44,854 nucleotides of DNA from Synergistaceae bacterium (lineage in GTDB: Bacteria > Synergistota > Synergistia > Synergistales > Aminobacteriaceae): positions 1 to 44,854 of the forward strand of contig JAFSXS010000064.1 of the NCBI GenBank assembly GCA_017443945.1, written 5' to 3'. A program made the position numbers and the translations under genes. The notes under the pieces are model-generated. The model was not told the DNA's origin, searched no databases, and saw only the letters and a program-made list of their open reading frames with translations. Of this stretch, positions 1 to 9,225 are shown piece after piece; position 1 is the first letter of the stretch; every line of letters begins with the position of its first letter.

Positions 1-854
1 AGAAGCCTCAACGCAGCAAGGATTATACATGCAGACCCTAAAATAACATCAGCTCTCGACGCAGGAAGACCTATAATATTTTGACGTTCGATTAAATTCA
101 ACGCAGCATACATTTTTATTTGAGTCATAATATCGCGCTGAGTCAAAATTTTTCCGTGAAGCCGTGAAGGTAAGAAATTCTCACAGGCAAATTTTACGCT
201 CGCCATCGCAACAAGTCCCCCGCCTACACCGATTAAATTTGCGTCATGAGTCTTGAATGATAAAATGTCATGCTCGATAAATAAATTTTTCACGAACTCA
301 AGAGCTGACTCGCAAGCACTCATTTTGACGGGTGAAGAGTTATCCGCAAAAAATTTTTCCGACAAAGTAACTGCACCGACGGGAACACTTTTTACAAGTT
401 TGACAAAATTTCCGCAGCCAGACACAAATTCAGTGCTTCCGCCTCCTGAGTCAAACATTATTACATCACCCGAAAAATTAAAGCCGTCGACAGCTCCCAG
501 CCATGAAAATTTTGCCTCGTCCTCGCCTGAAAAAATATGAACGTCAAGACCGGTAGAATCTTTTATCATGCGCACGAAATCGCCGGAATTTTTTGCAGTC
601 CTCAACGCTTGAGTCCCTACTATAAAAATTTCGTAGTCCTTGCCGGGAAATCTCGCGCTTTTTACCATTCTTGACGCAGCTTCACAAGTTATACGCATAT
701 TTTCAGGCTGTAACATTCCATTTTTTGACATGCCCCGGCCGAGCCTGACTACTTCTGTTTCATCGCGCAAAATGTGAAGACGGCCATTATAAATTTTTGC
801 ACTGCGCATTTTGATGGAGTTGCTGCCGATGTCTATAACTGTTTTAATCTTCAT
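1..854 (-). CDS. Ppx/GppA-type exopolyphosphatase/pppGpp phosphatase, 3' end outside window
   Basis: The reading frame starts at ATG 854-852 and runs off the left edge. The product begins MKIKTVIDIGSNSIKMR, the phosphate-1 motif of the ASKHA fold in Ppx/GppA enzymes. Further motifs are GTQALRTAKN, FSGEDEAKFSWLGA, DSGGGSTEF (phosphate-2) and IGVGGGLVAMA, in the order expected for the family. Members hydrolyse the terminal phosphate of polyphosphate or of pppGpp in the cytoplasm; the sequence alone does not separate the two. The frame overlaps the end of the upstream YibE/F gene by 11 bases, so the two are probably co-transcribed. About 284 residues are visible; the usual length is roughly 300 or more. 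Confidence 0.88.
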   Translation of the reverse strand, partial: MKIKTVIDIGSNSIKMRSAKIYNGRLHILRDETEVVRLGRGMSKNGMLQPENMRITCEAASRMVKSARFPGKDYEIFIVGTQALRTAKNSGDFVRMIKDSTGLDVHIFSGEDEAKFSWLGAVDGFNFSGDVIMFDSGGGSTEFVSGCGNFVKLVKSVPVGAVTLSEKFFADNSSPVKMSACESALEFVKNLFIEHDILSFKTHDANLIGVGGGLVAMASVKFACENFLPSRLHGKILTQRDIMTQIKMYAALNLIERQNIIGLPASRADVILGSACIILAALRL

Positions 855-1971
855 GCCTGCGCCTCAAAGACTCCTGAAACACGAAACAAAACGCTGTCGT
901 AGGAATCGTGAACAACAAACCCAGAGTCCCCGCGAGTCCCTGTACAATTTCCTGCGCTATGTATGGATCGTTAAGTATTCCGGAAAATTCTACACCGGCC
1001 GAACTTATTAATATCGCCATTGATAACGAGCTTCCCATATACGCAAGAATCAAAGTATTTATCATGCTGCCTAAAACCTCGCTGCCGACGTTCAAGCCCG
1101 CAAGCAAGAGTCTATCTAACGGGATGTAATTATCATAGTCTACAAATTCAGACATTGAAGCAGTAACAGAGACTCCAACGTCAAGGACTGCACCGATCGA
1201 ACCTATTAACACACTCGCAAGCAATACTCCGCGCATATTCAAATTCGGCAATGTCGACGCAAGCAACGCAGAACCTTCACCAGCTAATCCGGTCAACTGC
1301 CATAAATGCACCATAACCCAACCGCTTGCAAATCCGCACAAGACTCCGCCGAGACTTCCCAATAAAGCAACTAGCATGTAACGCAAATATCTTACAACAC
1401 ACAAAATTGTAACAGTCGAAATTATAAACACTGACGCAAGAGCAAGCAAAACAGGATCCCAGCCGAGAGTCATTAATGGGATCATCGTAAAAATTAATAC
1501 AGCAATTGAAGCACCGAGTCCCAATAACGCAAGAAAGCCGCGAGTCCCTGTCATAGCAATTAATATTACGCACACCGCAAAAATTAACGTCGCAACACTT
1601 GAGACTCTGAATCCGTCAGCTAAAGAATATTGCACGCGCCCATCGTCGAACATGTCCCAAACTAGCAAATAACGCCCGCCCGGTTTAACGTCCGGCCCTG
1701 AACCTGCGAGTCTAACTGTCTTGACCGTTAAAATATCATTCGTGCGGTTTCCAGATAAAATTTGCAAGACTGTATCACGTTCGAGAGTCTCAAAAGATTC
1801 GTTGTTCTTGTCGGCGTGTAATGTTTTTTCCGGGCCTGCTTCTATAACCTCAACGATTAAAGACTCTTTGTCGTTCCAGTTCTTGACCGCAAAATAATCT
1901 ACAGCATAAAAGAATGCAACCGGCAGTATAAGCGCAATAATTAACCTGAGCAAAAAATATTTTGACTTCAT
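844..1971 (-). CDS. YibE/F-like multi-pass membrane protein
   Basis: The 375-residue protein has an N-terminal membrane anchor (about residues 8-27), a soluble extracytoplasmic part to about residue 125, and then seven or so hydrophobic segments to the C-terminus. Blocks such as LNMRGVLLASVLIGSIGA, LDVGVSVTASM and AGLNVGSEVLGSMINTLIL match my recollection of the YibE/F family, whose biochemical role is unknown. The gene starts directly after the pseudouridine synthase gene (stop and start abut at 1971/1972) and overlaps the Ppx/GppA gene by 11 bases, giving a four-gene minus-strand operon. Function should be left as unknown. Confidence 0.8.
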   Translation of the reverse strand: MKSKYFLLRLIIALILPVAFFYAVDYFAVKNWNDKESLIVEVIEAGPEKTLHADKNNESFETLERDTVLQILSGNRTNDILTVKTVRLAGSGPDVKPGGRYLLVWDMFDDGRVQYSLADGFRVSSVATLIFAVCVILIAMTGTRGFLALLGLGASIAVLIFTMIPLMTLGWDPVLLALASVFIISTVTILCVVRYLRYMLVALLGSLGGVLCGFASGWVMVHLWQLTGLAGEGSALLASTLPNLNMRGVLLASVLIGSIGAVLDVGVSVTASMSEFVDYDNYIPLDRLLLAGLNVGSEVLGSMINTLILAYMGSSLSMAILISSAGVEFSGILNDPYIAQEIVQGLAGTLGLLFTIPTTAFCFVFQESLRRRHED

Positions 1972-2898
1972 TTATAAATCAATCTCCCATTTGCGAAAAT
2001 TTATAAATTCTCTCATATCGTCAGGAATGGGAGCAGTAAATTTTTTTCCGGCTATTTCGCTTAAAGACTCGTGCAGATTTTCGGGGAATACAAGTTCATA
2101 CGCGTGCAATAACGGCCGATTTACATTTTTTAATTTGTGATTTACTGCAAAATTTCCGTACTTCCTGTCGCCTAAAATCGAATGTTTTATATAACTCATG
2201 TGAACGCGGGCTTGATGTGTCCTTCCCGTCAATAATTCCAGCTTAACGAGTGAATAATCATTATCACCCGCAATTTTTTCGCACTTAGTCAACGCAGAGA
2301 GTCCGGACTCAGAGACCTTGACTAAATTATTTTCTGAATCCTTCAATAATGGCGCGTCAATGATAAAACTTTTTTCTACCCTGCCTGCGACTATTGCGAG
2401 ATAAAATTTTCTGACTCTTCTTTCCTTAAATAATGACTCTAACGCTCTTAATGAATCACCGTGAAGAGCTACTGCTAATACTCCTGTTGTGTTGCGGTCT
2501 AACCTGTGAACGGCGGCGGCCTGCTTAGTGTTCATCATTGCCCATACGCGTGAAATTATGCTGTCTCCGTTAGGTTCGTCAGGCTGCACGAGAATCCCGG
2601 CGGGCTTATTGACGATTAAGACATTTTCGCACTGAAATAAAATTTTTATTTTTCCCCATGAGGCTTTGTGCTGTATCTGAAAATTTTTACTCTCTTCAAG
2701 CGGCCAAGGGGTTATTATTTCGTCTCCTGCTGATAAATGCAAGCTGCCTTCACGAATTTTTTGCGAGTTCACGCGTATTAATCCTGTTCTGATAGCTTTC
2801 ATTATTTCGCCGAGACTCACATATTTAAATTTGCTGCGTAAAGTTCTATCGAGTCTGCGTCCGTCGTCGTCGCGTGAAATTTTTATAGAGTAGCTCAT
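1972..2898 (-). CDS. RluA-family RNA pseudouridine synthase with S4 domain
   Basis: The 308-residue protein has an N-terminal S4 RNA-binding domain (about residues 12-65) and a RluA/C/D catalytic domain. The catalytic motif HRLDRNTTGVL contains the Asp that attacks the target uridine. Other family blocks are VNKPAGILVQPD, TGRTHQARVHM and ILGDRKYG. It isomerises uridine to pseudouridine in rRNA or tRNA; the substrate (RluC-like 23S sites or others) cannot be assigned from sequence. The start ATG at 2898 overlaps the stop of the upstream YhaM-like gene by one base (TAATG), indicating translational coupling. Confidence 0.92.
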   Translation of the reverse strand: MSYSIKISRDDDGRRLDRTLRSKFKYVSLGEIMKAIRTGLIRVNSQKIREGSLHLSAGDEIITPWPLEESKNFQIQHKASWGKIKILFQCENVLIVNKPAGILVQPDEPNGDSIISRVWAMMNTKQAAAVHRLDRNTTGVLAVALHGDSLRALESLFKERRVRKFYLAIVAGRVEKSFIIDAPLLKDSENNLVKVSESGLSALTKCEKIAGDNDYSLVKLELLTGRTHQARVHMSYIKHSILGDRKYGNFAVNHKLKNVNRPLLHAYELVFPENLHESLSEIAGKKFTAPIPDDMREFINFRKWEIDL

Positions 2899-3938
2899 TA
2901 ATTTAACTCTATTCCGCGCCAGAGTCTGCGGTCAACGAACGATAAATAATCAGTCATTTCCGTCTGCGGGGTTAATGCGTCAATTTGAGCCTTCCAGAAA
3001 TTCATCTTGAAGTCCAAATCATCGGCGGCACTCACAATAATAGCTTCAGGAGTCGCGGGTAAAACGGGCGAACCATACTCCCTTAAACCGTGATGGCTGA
3101 TAATAATATGACCAAGTGCGCGCGTTAAATCATCGTCTAAATTTTCAAGTTCTGCAAATTTCTTGAACATGTTATAGCCTAACACAATATGATCTATCAC
3201 GTTCCCGTCAAGAGTCATTTGCGGCGTAGGATTTAAATTATATGATTCGAGCTTGCCTATGTCGTGTAATAGACCGCCTGCAATTATTAAATCATGATTA
3301 ATTTTAACTTTGAATGCGTCATAATGCTTTGCGAAATCGAGTGCTCCTATTGTCATAGAAACAGTGTGTTCAAGAAGGCCGTTCATGTAGGCGTGATGAA
3401 TCGTAATAGCTCCCGGCCAAGTTTTAAATTTTTCCCATAAATCGTGTTTAAAGAATACGGCGTAAACGAAATCATGTAATTTTTTGTGCTTAATATCGGC
3501 GACCAAATCTTTAAAAGTTTTCTCAAGGAAATTTATATCAATCGGCGAATGACGTACAAAACCTATCGGCGGAAATTTTTCTTGGTCGAGATAATATACA
3601 TCAGAAAAATTATATTGCATCAAATCGCGAAATTCTGAGACTCTGCCGCCTGCTCCGATACTTGAGCCTTCAAATTTCAGCCCGCAGTTGTCCGGATCGA
3701 TGGGGAAAATGTCTCCGCCCTGTTTGCTGTGCCAAGTTGAGTCGCTCCAAACTTTTCCGGTTAATTCGCCTGACTCGTCGCTTAATGTAATGTCCCAAAA
3801 AGTTTTATCGTTGCGGTCTTTGCGCCTTATGAGACGTGATACAACGCCCATTACGTAAAATTCTGCATTAATAGGGAGCTGCTTTACTTCCCGAATATCA
3901 AGAAGTTTTTTATTTTGCTTATTATTGTTCGTAACCAT
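2898..3938 (-). CDS. yhaM: YhaM-like 3'-5' exoribonuclease (OB fold plus HD domain)
   Basis: The protein has an N-terminal OB-fold nucleic-acid-binding domain (about residues 10-110) and an HD phosphohydrolase domain (about 155-320). Metal-binding residues appear in HHAYMNGLLEHT, LLHDIGKLESY and ISHHGLREYGSP. This architecture is that of Bacillus YhaM, which degrades single-stranded RNA or DNA 3' to 5'. An in-frame TTG lies just upstream at 3941-3939; I prefer ATG 3938 because neither has a strong Shine-Dalgarno and ATG is the more usual start. It is the first gene of the minus-strand operon that ends with Ppx/GppA. The length of about 346 residues is close to YhaM. Confidence 0.83.
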   Translation of the reverse strand: MVTNNNKQNKKLLDIREVKQLPINAEFYVMGVVSRLIRRKDRNDKTFWDITLSDESGELTGKVWSDSTWHSKQGGDIFPIDPDNCGLKFEGSSIGAGGRVSEFRDLMQYNFSDVYYLDQEKFPPIGFVRHSPIDINFLEKTFKDLVADIKHKKLHDFVYAVFFKHDLWEKFKTWPGAITIHHAYMNGLLEHTVSMTIGALDFAKHYDAFKVKINHDLIIAGGLLHDIGKLESYNLNPTPQMTLDGNVIDHIVLGYNMFKKFAELENLDDDLTRALGHIIISHHGLREYGSPVLPATPEAIIVSAADDLDFKMNFWKAQIDALTPQTEMTDYLSFVDRRLWRGIELN

Positions 3939-4062
3939 CAAGGAAAATTTTAGCCTTTCATGTAAAAATTTCGTATTATTATATCAGTGTGCGATATATA
4001 AAAGCGTCAGAGAATGATATAATTTTTCGCGTAAACCTTCCAAAATTTTCAAAGAGTGAGCG

Positions 4063-4182
4063 ATAAATTTTTTACAACTACATTTACAACTACAAAAATG
4101 TAAAAATTTTTCTGTACTTGCAATATCTCGCGAATAAAAATTTTTTGTTACATGTATAATTAATGACGAAAATATTTTTGTT
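4063..4182. promoter_or_regulatory. Divergent intergenic region with two repeated motifs
   Basis: The 277-base gap between the YhaM-like gene and the deacetylase holds two motifs seen elsewhere. Bases 4074-4098 contain ACAACTAC written twice 12 bases apart, and this block recurs at 27451-27474. Bases 4164-4182 (TGACGAAAATATTTTTGTT) match, in inverted orientation with one mismatch, the core of the 44-base element at 10351 and 27343. A TATAAT lies at 4155-4160. The second motif sits 33 bases before the deacetylase ATG, where an operator or start-site element would be. Regulation is inferred from position and repetition only. Confidence 0.4.
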
Positions 4183-4215
4183 ATAAATTTTTGCAGGGGG
4201 ACACAATTTTTTATC

Positions 4216-5151
4216 ATGAAAGCTATAAAAATTTTTCTGGCAATAATATTTATTTTCACGTGTACGGCCTCAAACGCTGATGAATGGACACGAGACTCAC
4301 TTGACTCGCGCAAAGCAATAGCAAATAATTCAAATCCTCCAGCGCGAAAAATCCCGATTAACACTCTTGCACCCATTAAGGACGAAGGCATTATCAGGCG
4401 TGTTAGACTTCCTGACGGCGTAAAATCTGTCTCGCTTACGTTTGACATGTGTGAACTTGATACGATTACGACGGGCTGTGATATGGACGTTATAAATTTT
4501 TTACGGGAAAATAATATTGCTGCTACACTTTTTATGGGCGGTAAATGGATGAGGACTCATTCACGCAGGGTCATGCAGATAATGAGCGCAAAAAATTTCG
4601 AGATAGCAAATCATAACTGGTCGCACGGAAATTGCGCGTTACTTTCTGATTCGGGGTTGAGGGCTCAAATTTTATGGACTCAATCGCAATATGAATTATT
4701 ACGCGAAGAGGCAGACGCTGAAGACATACCGCCTGCAATGGGATTATTCAGATTACCTTATGGCCGTGCAAATGATAAAGCGCTGAATATAATTAACTCA
4801 CTGGGACTGCGTATAATTCAATGGGACGTAGCAGCTGAGTCGGGCAATAACGAAAATATAAATCACGCGAGACAATCAGCACTCAAAGTCGCAAACATGA
4901 CGAGGCCGGGAAGTATTTTATTATTTCACGCGAATTTAGTTCCCAAAGGTACAATTAATTTATTGCGCGAGACCGTGAAAATTCTTCAAGAACGAGGTTA
5001 TAATTTCGTAACAGTCAGCGAGCTTTTATCAATGGGCGAACCAGAGACAACGCGAGACGGATATTTTACGAGACCGGGCGATAATGTTGCACTCGATAAG
5101 AAATTCGGCATTGACGGCACCGGAAGAAAGACTCGTTTTACTGGCGAATAA
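4216..5151 (+). CDS. Exported polysaccharide deacetylase (NodB-like)
   Basis: The 311-residue protein has a signal peptide (about residues 1-21, ending near SNADEW) and a NodB-fold carbohydrate esterase 4 domain. Visible motifs are LTFDMCELD (motif 1, Asp77), NHNWSHGN (motif 2, His133 and His137), FRLPYGRAND (motif 3) and ILLFHANL. Motif 1 is not the canonical TFDDG: the second Asp, normally a metal ligand, is replaced by Met. Variants reading TFDLC/TFDMC are known to me in a CE4 subgroup, so activity is possible but the substrate is uncertain. It would act on peptidoglycan or another N-acetylated glycan outside the inner membrane. GGGGG at 4196-4200 is the likely ribosome binding site, with a long spacer of 15 bases. 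Confidence 0.82.
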   Translation: MKAIKIFLAIIFIFTCTASNADEWTRDSLDSRKAIANNSNPPARKIPINTLAPIKDEGIIRRVRLPDGVKSVSLTFDMCELDTITTGCDMDVINFLRENNIAATLFMGGKWMRTHSRRVMQIMSAKNFEIANHNWSHGNCALLSDSGLRAQILWTQSQYELLREEADAEDIPPAMGLFRLPYGRANDKALNIINSLGLRIIQWDVAAESGNNENINHARQSALKVANMTRPGSILLFHANLVPKGTINLLRETVKILQERGYNFVTVSELLSMGEPETTRDGYFTRPGDNVALDKKFGIDGTGRKTRFTGE

Positions 5152-5249
5152 TGAAAATTTTTTGTGCAAATTAGACGCTTTAAGAGTGATTATTTATAGA
5201 CGCGATAAATTATTAATCGTCATGATATTATTTACACGGTGATAGAAAC

Positions 5250-7055
5250 ATGAATAATAACATACGAAATTTTTGCATAATTGCTCATATAGATCACGGA
5301 AAATCTACGCTTGCTGACAGATTATTGGAGGCAACCGGCACTATTGCGTCAAGAGACATGAAGGCGCAAATTTTAGACTCCCTTGCACTTGAACGCGAGC
5401 GCGGAATAACTATAAAACTTGTTCCCGTCAGAATGGATTATAAAGCTAATGACGGAAAAAATTATATATTGAATCTAATCGACACACCCGGACACGTTGA
5501 TTTTGCTTATGAAGTCTCGCGCTCTCTTGCTGCTTGTGAAGGTGCTTTACTCGTTGTTGACGCGTCGCAGGGAGTCGAAGCTCAAACCGTAGCAAATGCC
5601 TATCAAGCAATAGAACAAAATCTTGAAATTTTACCGGTCATAAATAAAATCGATCTTCCTTCAGCAAGGCCGGACAACGCAAAACAGGAAATTTCTGATG
5701 TCGTAGGACTCGACGCAAGCAACGCAGTATTAACAAGCGCAAAAACAGGCGAAGGCATAAATGAAATTCTCGAACGCATTGTAACTGACATTCCCGCACC
5801 AGAAGGCAGCGAAAATTTACCCCTTCAAGCACTGATATTTGACTCAGTCTATGATAATTATCGCGGCGTGATTTGCTATGTTAGAGTCGTCAACGGCAAA
5901 ATTAAATCAGGTCAAAATATTATGTTCATGTCAAACGGGATTATTTATCCTGTCAATGAAGTAGGAGTCTTTAAGCCCGGCTTTACTCCTGTTGATGAGC
6001 TTTTACCAGGTGAAGTTGGTTATATTACTGCGAGCATTAAGACTCTTGCTGAAGCTCAAGTCGGCGACACAATAACTGACGCTGCTAACCCCGCAAATAA
6101 AGCCCTCCCCGGTTACAAGAAAGTCAAAAGCGTAGTTTTTTGCGGATTCTATCCTGTTGAGCGCGACAATTACCCGCAATTAAGAGACGCTCTCGAAAAA
6201 TTGTGCTTAAATGACTCTGCCGTAACTTATGAGCCGGAAAGCTCGGAAGCACTTGGATTCGGATTCAGGTGCGGTTTTCTTGGTTTATTGCATATGGACG
6301 TAGTTAGAGAAAGATTGCGCGAAGAATACGGAGTCGAACTTGTTGCTACTGCTCCTAATGTTATTTATGAAATTTTAAAGACTTCCGGTGAAGTTATAGA
6401 AGCTCACAGGCCGAGTGATTTTCCCGACCCGTCAGAAATTGAAGAGATTCGCGAGCCTTATATAAAACTTTCTGTATTTGTGCCTTCAGAATTTACCGGA
6501 CGAGTCATGCAATTAATTCAGGACAAACGGGGAACTTATAAATCAATGGACTACATTACGCCCGAAAGAGTCAGAATAATTTATGAAATGCCGTTATCTG
6601 AATTTATTGTAGACTTTCACGACAAATTAAAATCTCAGACTCGCGGGTATGCGTCGCTTGATTATGAGTTAATCGGCCTTAAAGCAAGTGAGTTAGTGCG
6701 AGTTGATATTCTCGTAAATGGTGAGGCTGCCGACGCTTTCTCGTTCATATGCCATAAGGACGCAGCTTATAATCGTGGTCATGCGGTTGTTACGAAATTA
6801 AAGGAGTTAATACCGAGTCAATTATTTGAGATTCCCATACAAGCGTCAATCGGCCGGCGTGTAATAGTGCGTGTTAATGTTCGTGCGCTGAGAAAAGATG
6901 TTCTTGCAAAATGTTACGGCGGAGATATTACGAGAAAGCGCAAATTACTAGAGAAACAGAAAGAGGGCAAAAAACGTATGAAGCAGATCGGTAAAGTTTC
7001 AATCCCTCAAGAGGCGTTCTTAGCGTTTATGCAAGTTGATGGCGCAGAGAAATAG
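5250..7055 (+). CDS. lepA: Elongation factor 4 (LepA), back-translocating GTPase
   Basis: The protein is 601 residues, the typical LepA length. The G domain shows AHIDHGKST (P-loop), RGITIK (switch I), DTPGHVDF and NKID. The diagnostic LepA C-terminal domain is present ([29 protein letters not shown]), and domain IV of EF-G is absent. LepA binds the ribosome and affects translation under stress. The gene overlaps hemW by 17 bases, an arrangement (lepA-hemW) that is common in bacteria. The Shine-Dalgarno is weak (GGTGAT at 5238-5243). Confidence 0.97.
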   Translation: MNNNIRNFCIIAHIDHGKSTLADRLLEATGTIASRDMKAQILDSLALERERGITIKLVPVRMDYKANDGKNYILNLIDTPGHVDFAYEVSRSLAACEGALLVVDASQGVEAQTVANAYQAIEQNLEILPVINKIDLPSARPDNAKQEISDVVGLDASNAVLTSAKTGEGINEILERIVTDIPAPEGSENLPLQALIFDSVYDNYRGVICYVRVVNGKIKSGQNIMFMSNGIIYPVNEVGVFKPGFTPVDELLPGEVGYITASIKTLAEAQVGDTITDAANPANKALPGYKKVKSVVFCGFYPVERDNYPQLRDALEKLCLNDSAVTYEPESSEALGFGFRCGFLGLLHMDVVRERLREEYGVELVATAPNVIYEILKTSGEVIEAHRPSDFPDPSEIEEIREPYIKLSVFVPSEFTGRVMQLIQDKRGTYKSMDYITPERVRIIYEMPLSEFIVDFHDKLKSQTRGYASLDYELIGLKASELVRVDILVNGEAADAFSFICHKDAAYNRGHAVVTKLKELIPSQLFEIPIQASIGRRVIVRVNVRALRKDVLAKCYGGDITRKRKLLEKQKEGKKRMKQIGKVSIPQEAFLAFMQVDGAEK

Positions 7056-8121
7056 AAATTTTTGCGGTTTATATGTTCATGTGCCATTTTGCGCGAGAAA
7101 GTGCTATTACTGCGCGTTCTATAGCGTGTCAGGAAAAAATTATTTTATTGACTCATGGCTTGAAGCTCTTGAACGTGAGGCAAAATTTTATACAGGTTCG
7201 CGGATAAAGACTCTTTATGTTGGCGGGGGGACTCCGAGTTTACTAAATATTTCGCAATGGCATAAATTAATGAATATAATACGTGAAAATTTTGACGTTG
7301 ATAATTTGCGTGAGGCTACTTGTGAAGCTAACCCTAATTCTTTAACGCCTGAACTCGTGAATTTCCTGCGAAAAAATTTATTTACCCGCGTAAGTTTGGG
7401 CGTGCAGAGTCTCAACGATAACGAGCTGAAAACTTTAGGCCGGCTCCATGACTCAAAGCAGGCAATAAACGCAATGCAGCTGATAAAAGATTCGGGACTG
7501 AACCTAAGCTGTGATTTAATTTTCGCTATTCCCGGACAGACTCTAAGGACATGGGCAGAGTCTTTAAAGCTCGTGATGAAATTTGCGGCTCATATTTCGA
7601 CCTATCAATTAACGTTAGAGCCTGATACGCCTTTATTTCGCGAATATGATAACGAGTTATTAAATTTTCAGGGGTATAAATTCTATCGTTACGCGCAGTA
7701 TTTATTGCCTCGAAAAAATTTTTTGCAGTATGAGATCTCAAATTTTGCCATGACAAATTATGAATGTCTGCACAATCTTTCATATTGGAATCATGATAAT
7801 ATAATTGCGTTAGGGCCTTCTGCTGTGAGTTATCTTGACGGAGTAAGAATCAAAAATTATTCGAGCCTCAATGAATACATAAACGAAAAATTTTTATACG
7901 AGCAGGAAAATTTATCACCGCGCGAAAAATTAATCGAGCTTGCAATATTATCACTGCGCACAAAATGGGGCGTAAAGAAATCTGATTTACTGCCGGAAAT
8001 TGAGTCAGCACTAAATAATATGCCTCGCGATTTATTTATTATCACTCCCGAAAGAATCGCATTATCAAAACGCGGCATGAGAATAGCAAATTCTATCTGG
8101 TCAGAATTAATTGACCTGTAG
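7039..8121 (+). CDS. hemW: HemW, radical SAM heme chaperone family
   Basis: The 360-residue radical SAM protein carries the cluster motif CARKCYYC (Cys18, Cys22, Cys25), the SAM-binding GGGTPS, and HemW blocks SLGVQSLND and [11 protein letters not shown]. The C-terminal HemW domain includes [18 protein letters not shown]. It is related to HemN but has the HemW-type motif, so it is more likely a heme-trafficking protein than coproporphyrinogen dehydrogenase. I place the start at ATG 7039; a TTG lies one codon upstream. The gene overlaps the lepA end and reads on toward the SRP RNA, whose 5' end is 13 bases downstream. Confidence 0.93.
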   Translation: MAQRNRNFCGLYVHVPFCARKCYYCAFYSVSGKNYFIDSWLEALEREAKFYTGSRIKTLYVGGGTPSLLNISQWHKLMNIIRENFDVDNLREATCEANPNSLTPELVNFLRKNLFTRVSLGVQSLNDNELKTLGRLHDSKQAINAMQLIKDSGLNLSCDLIFAIPGQTLRTWAESLKLVMKFAAHISTYQLTLEPDTPLFREYDNELLNFQGYKFYRYAQYLLPRKNFLQYEISNFAMTNYECLHNLSYWNHDNIIALGPSAVSYLDGVRIKNYSSLNEYINEKFLYEQENLSPREKLIELAILSLRTKWGVKKSDLLPEIESALNNMPRDLFIITPERIALSKRGMRIANSIWSELIDL

Positions 8122-8133
8122 TATAATTTATTT

Positions 8134-8226
8134 GTCCGGCTCAATGCGGCGGGAGTCTGTGAATCGTGTCAGGTCTGGAAGGAAGCAGCACTAAGCAGAA
8201 TTTCTCGGGTGCCATTGAATACCGGG
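8134..8226 (+). ncRNA. ffs: Signal recognition particle RNA, small bacterial 4.5S type
   Basis: The apical hairpin has the conserved GTCAGGTCTGGAAGGAAGC followed by AGCACTAAGCAG, the Ffh-binding symmetric and asymmetric loops with a GGAA tetraloop. The ends pair: CCGG at 8136-8139 with CCGG at 8222-8225, and CTCAATG with CATTGAA, giving a hairpin of about 93 bases. TATAAT at 8122-8127 could be the -10 box, and a T-rich run after 8229 could end transcription. The RNA scaffolds Ffh and FtsY for co-translational membrane targeting. Ends are estimated from pairing. Confidence 0.93.
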
Positions 8227-8229
8227 CAA

Positions 8230-9225
8230 TTATTTTTTTCTTGCAAGATAATACAAATTCGGCATGTGAAGCAATAAGAATCCTTTGCAGAAAACTTCAA
8301 AATTTTTCACGAGAATATAAATTTTTTGCGACCTATATAAAATTTTGCGCTTCTCCTCATCATGAATAAAAGTTTTATAGCCGGTTGTGTCGTATTTCAT
8401 GATAAAAATATTTGCCTGCCTGATTATGGTTTGAGGCGTTAAGATATTTTCAGCGAGATATTTTACTTTTTCTGAGATTGCATTTTCCGCGAGATATTTT
8501 GCTGTATTAATTTGGGCGTTCGTGTTGTCTTCATAGCGTTTAATTTTTTTCTCGATTGTGTCATTATCGCGAATTGATCCCATTTGACTATGATGCATAT
8601 AAATATATAAACATTTTTCAGTGAATGAAACTTTTTCGGCCATGCAAATAGCTCTATTTATGAAATCAATATCTTCTCCGGACGTGCAGCCCTCAAGGAA
8701 CAACAAATTATATTTATCGAGAAAATTTTTATCGTAGAGACAGCACCACACAGCGGGAACAGCTTTATTAATTATAAAATCTCCGCCCGATGTCATATTA
8801 AATGCGTGTTTAACGGGATGAACGTTTTTATCCGGTTTTCCGTCCGTGAATCTGTCAACAAGCCCGCAAAAAGCAATATCGCTGTTATTTTGCGTTATAA
8901 GCTCGTGAAGGCATGAAATAAAATTTTTCGCGATCAAGTCATCAGCATCAATGAAAGCTATATATTTCCCTGATGAATTTTTCAAGCCCGTATTTCTTGA
9001 CGCGCACACACCCATATTGTGAGAGTGATTTATTATCTTGAAGTTACGCCCTGAATCTGTAAGTAATTGAGCTGAAATTTTGCCGGTCTCATCTGTTGAA
9101 GCGTCATTTATTACTATAATTTCTATGTTGTCATAGTCTTGAGCTGTTATGCTTTCAAGGGTAAATTTTATGCGTGACTCTGCGTTATAAGCCGGAATTA
9201 TTACGCTGATTAAATTATTCGTCAT
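8230..9225 (-). CDS. GT2-family glycosyltransferase
   Basis: The GT-A fold glycosyltransferase has the opening block ISVIIPAYNAESRIKFTLES, then NDASTDET, a GVCASRNTGL block and the DXD-type metal site FIDADD. A C-terminal region of about 130 residues is not diagnostic. It probably transfers a sugar to a cell-surface glycan at the cytoplasmic face of the inner membrane. In-frame starts exist up to 9261, but those codons overlap the end of the preceding glycosyltransferase; I choose ATG 9225 (an adjacent ATG is at 9228), which leaves the conserved strand at the N-terminus. It overlaps its neighbour by 11 bases, so the two form an operon. Confidence 0.85.
   Translation of the reverse strand: MTNNLISVIIPAYNAESRIKFTLESITAQDYDNIEIIVINDASTDETGKISAQLLTDSGRNFKIINHSHNMGVCASRNTGLKNSSGKYIAFIDADDLIAKNFISCLHELITQNNSDIAFCGLVDRFTDGKPDKNVHPVKHAFNMTSGGDFIINKAVPAVWCCLYDKNFLDKYNLLFLEGCTSGEDIDFINRAICMAEKVSFTEKCLYIYMHHSQMGSIRDNDTIEKKIKRYEDNTNAQINTAKYLAENAISEKVKYLAENILTPQTIIRQANIFIMKYDTTGYKTFIHDEEKRKILYRSQKIYILVKNFEVFCKGFLLLHMPNLYYLARKK

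Noticed and set aside
4063-4182. CRISPR-like or Rex-type site
   Set aside because: Only two boxes per locus and no repeat-spacer regularity; the AT-rich core does not fit the Rex consensus well enough.
3984-4448. Open frame of 154 codons on the minus strand
   Set aside because: It lies mostly antisense to the deacetylase and its AT-rich leader; composition and lack of a ribosome binding site point to a chance frame.
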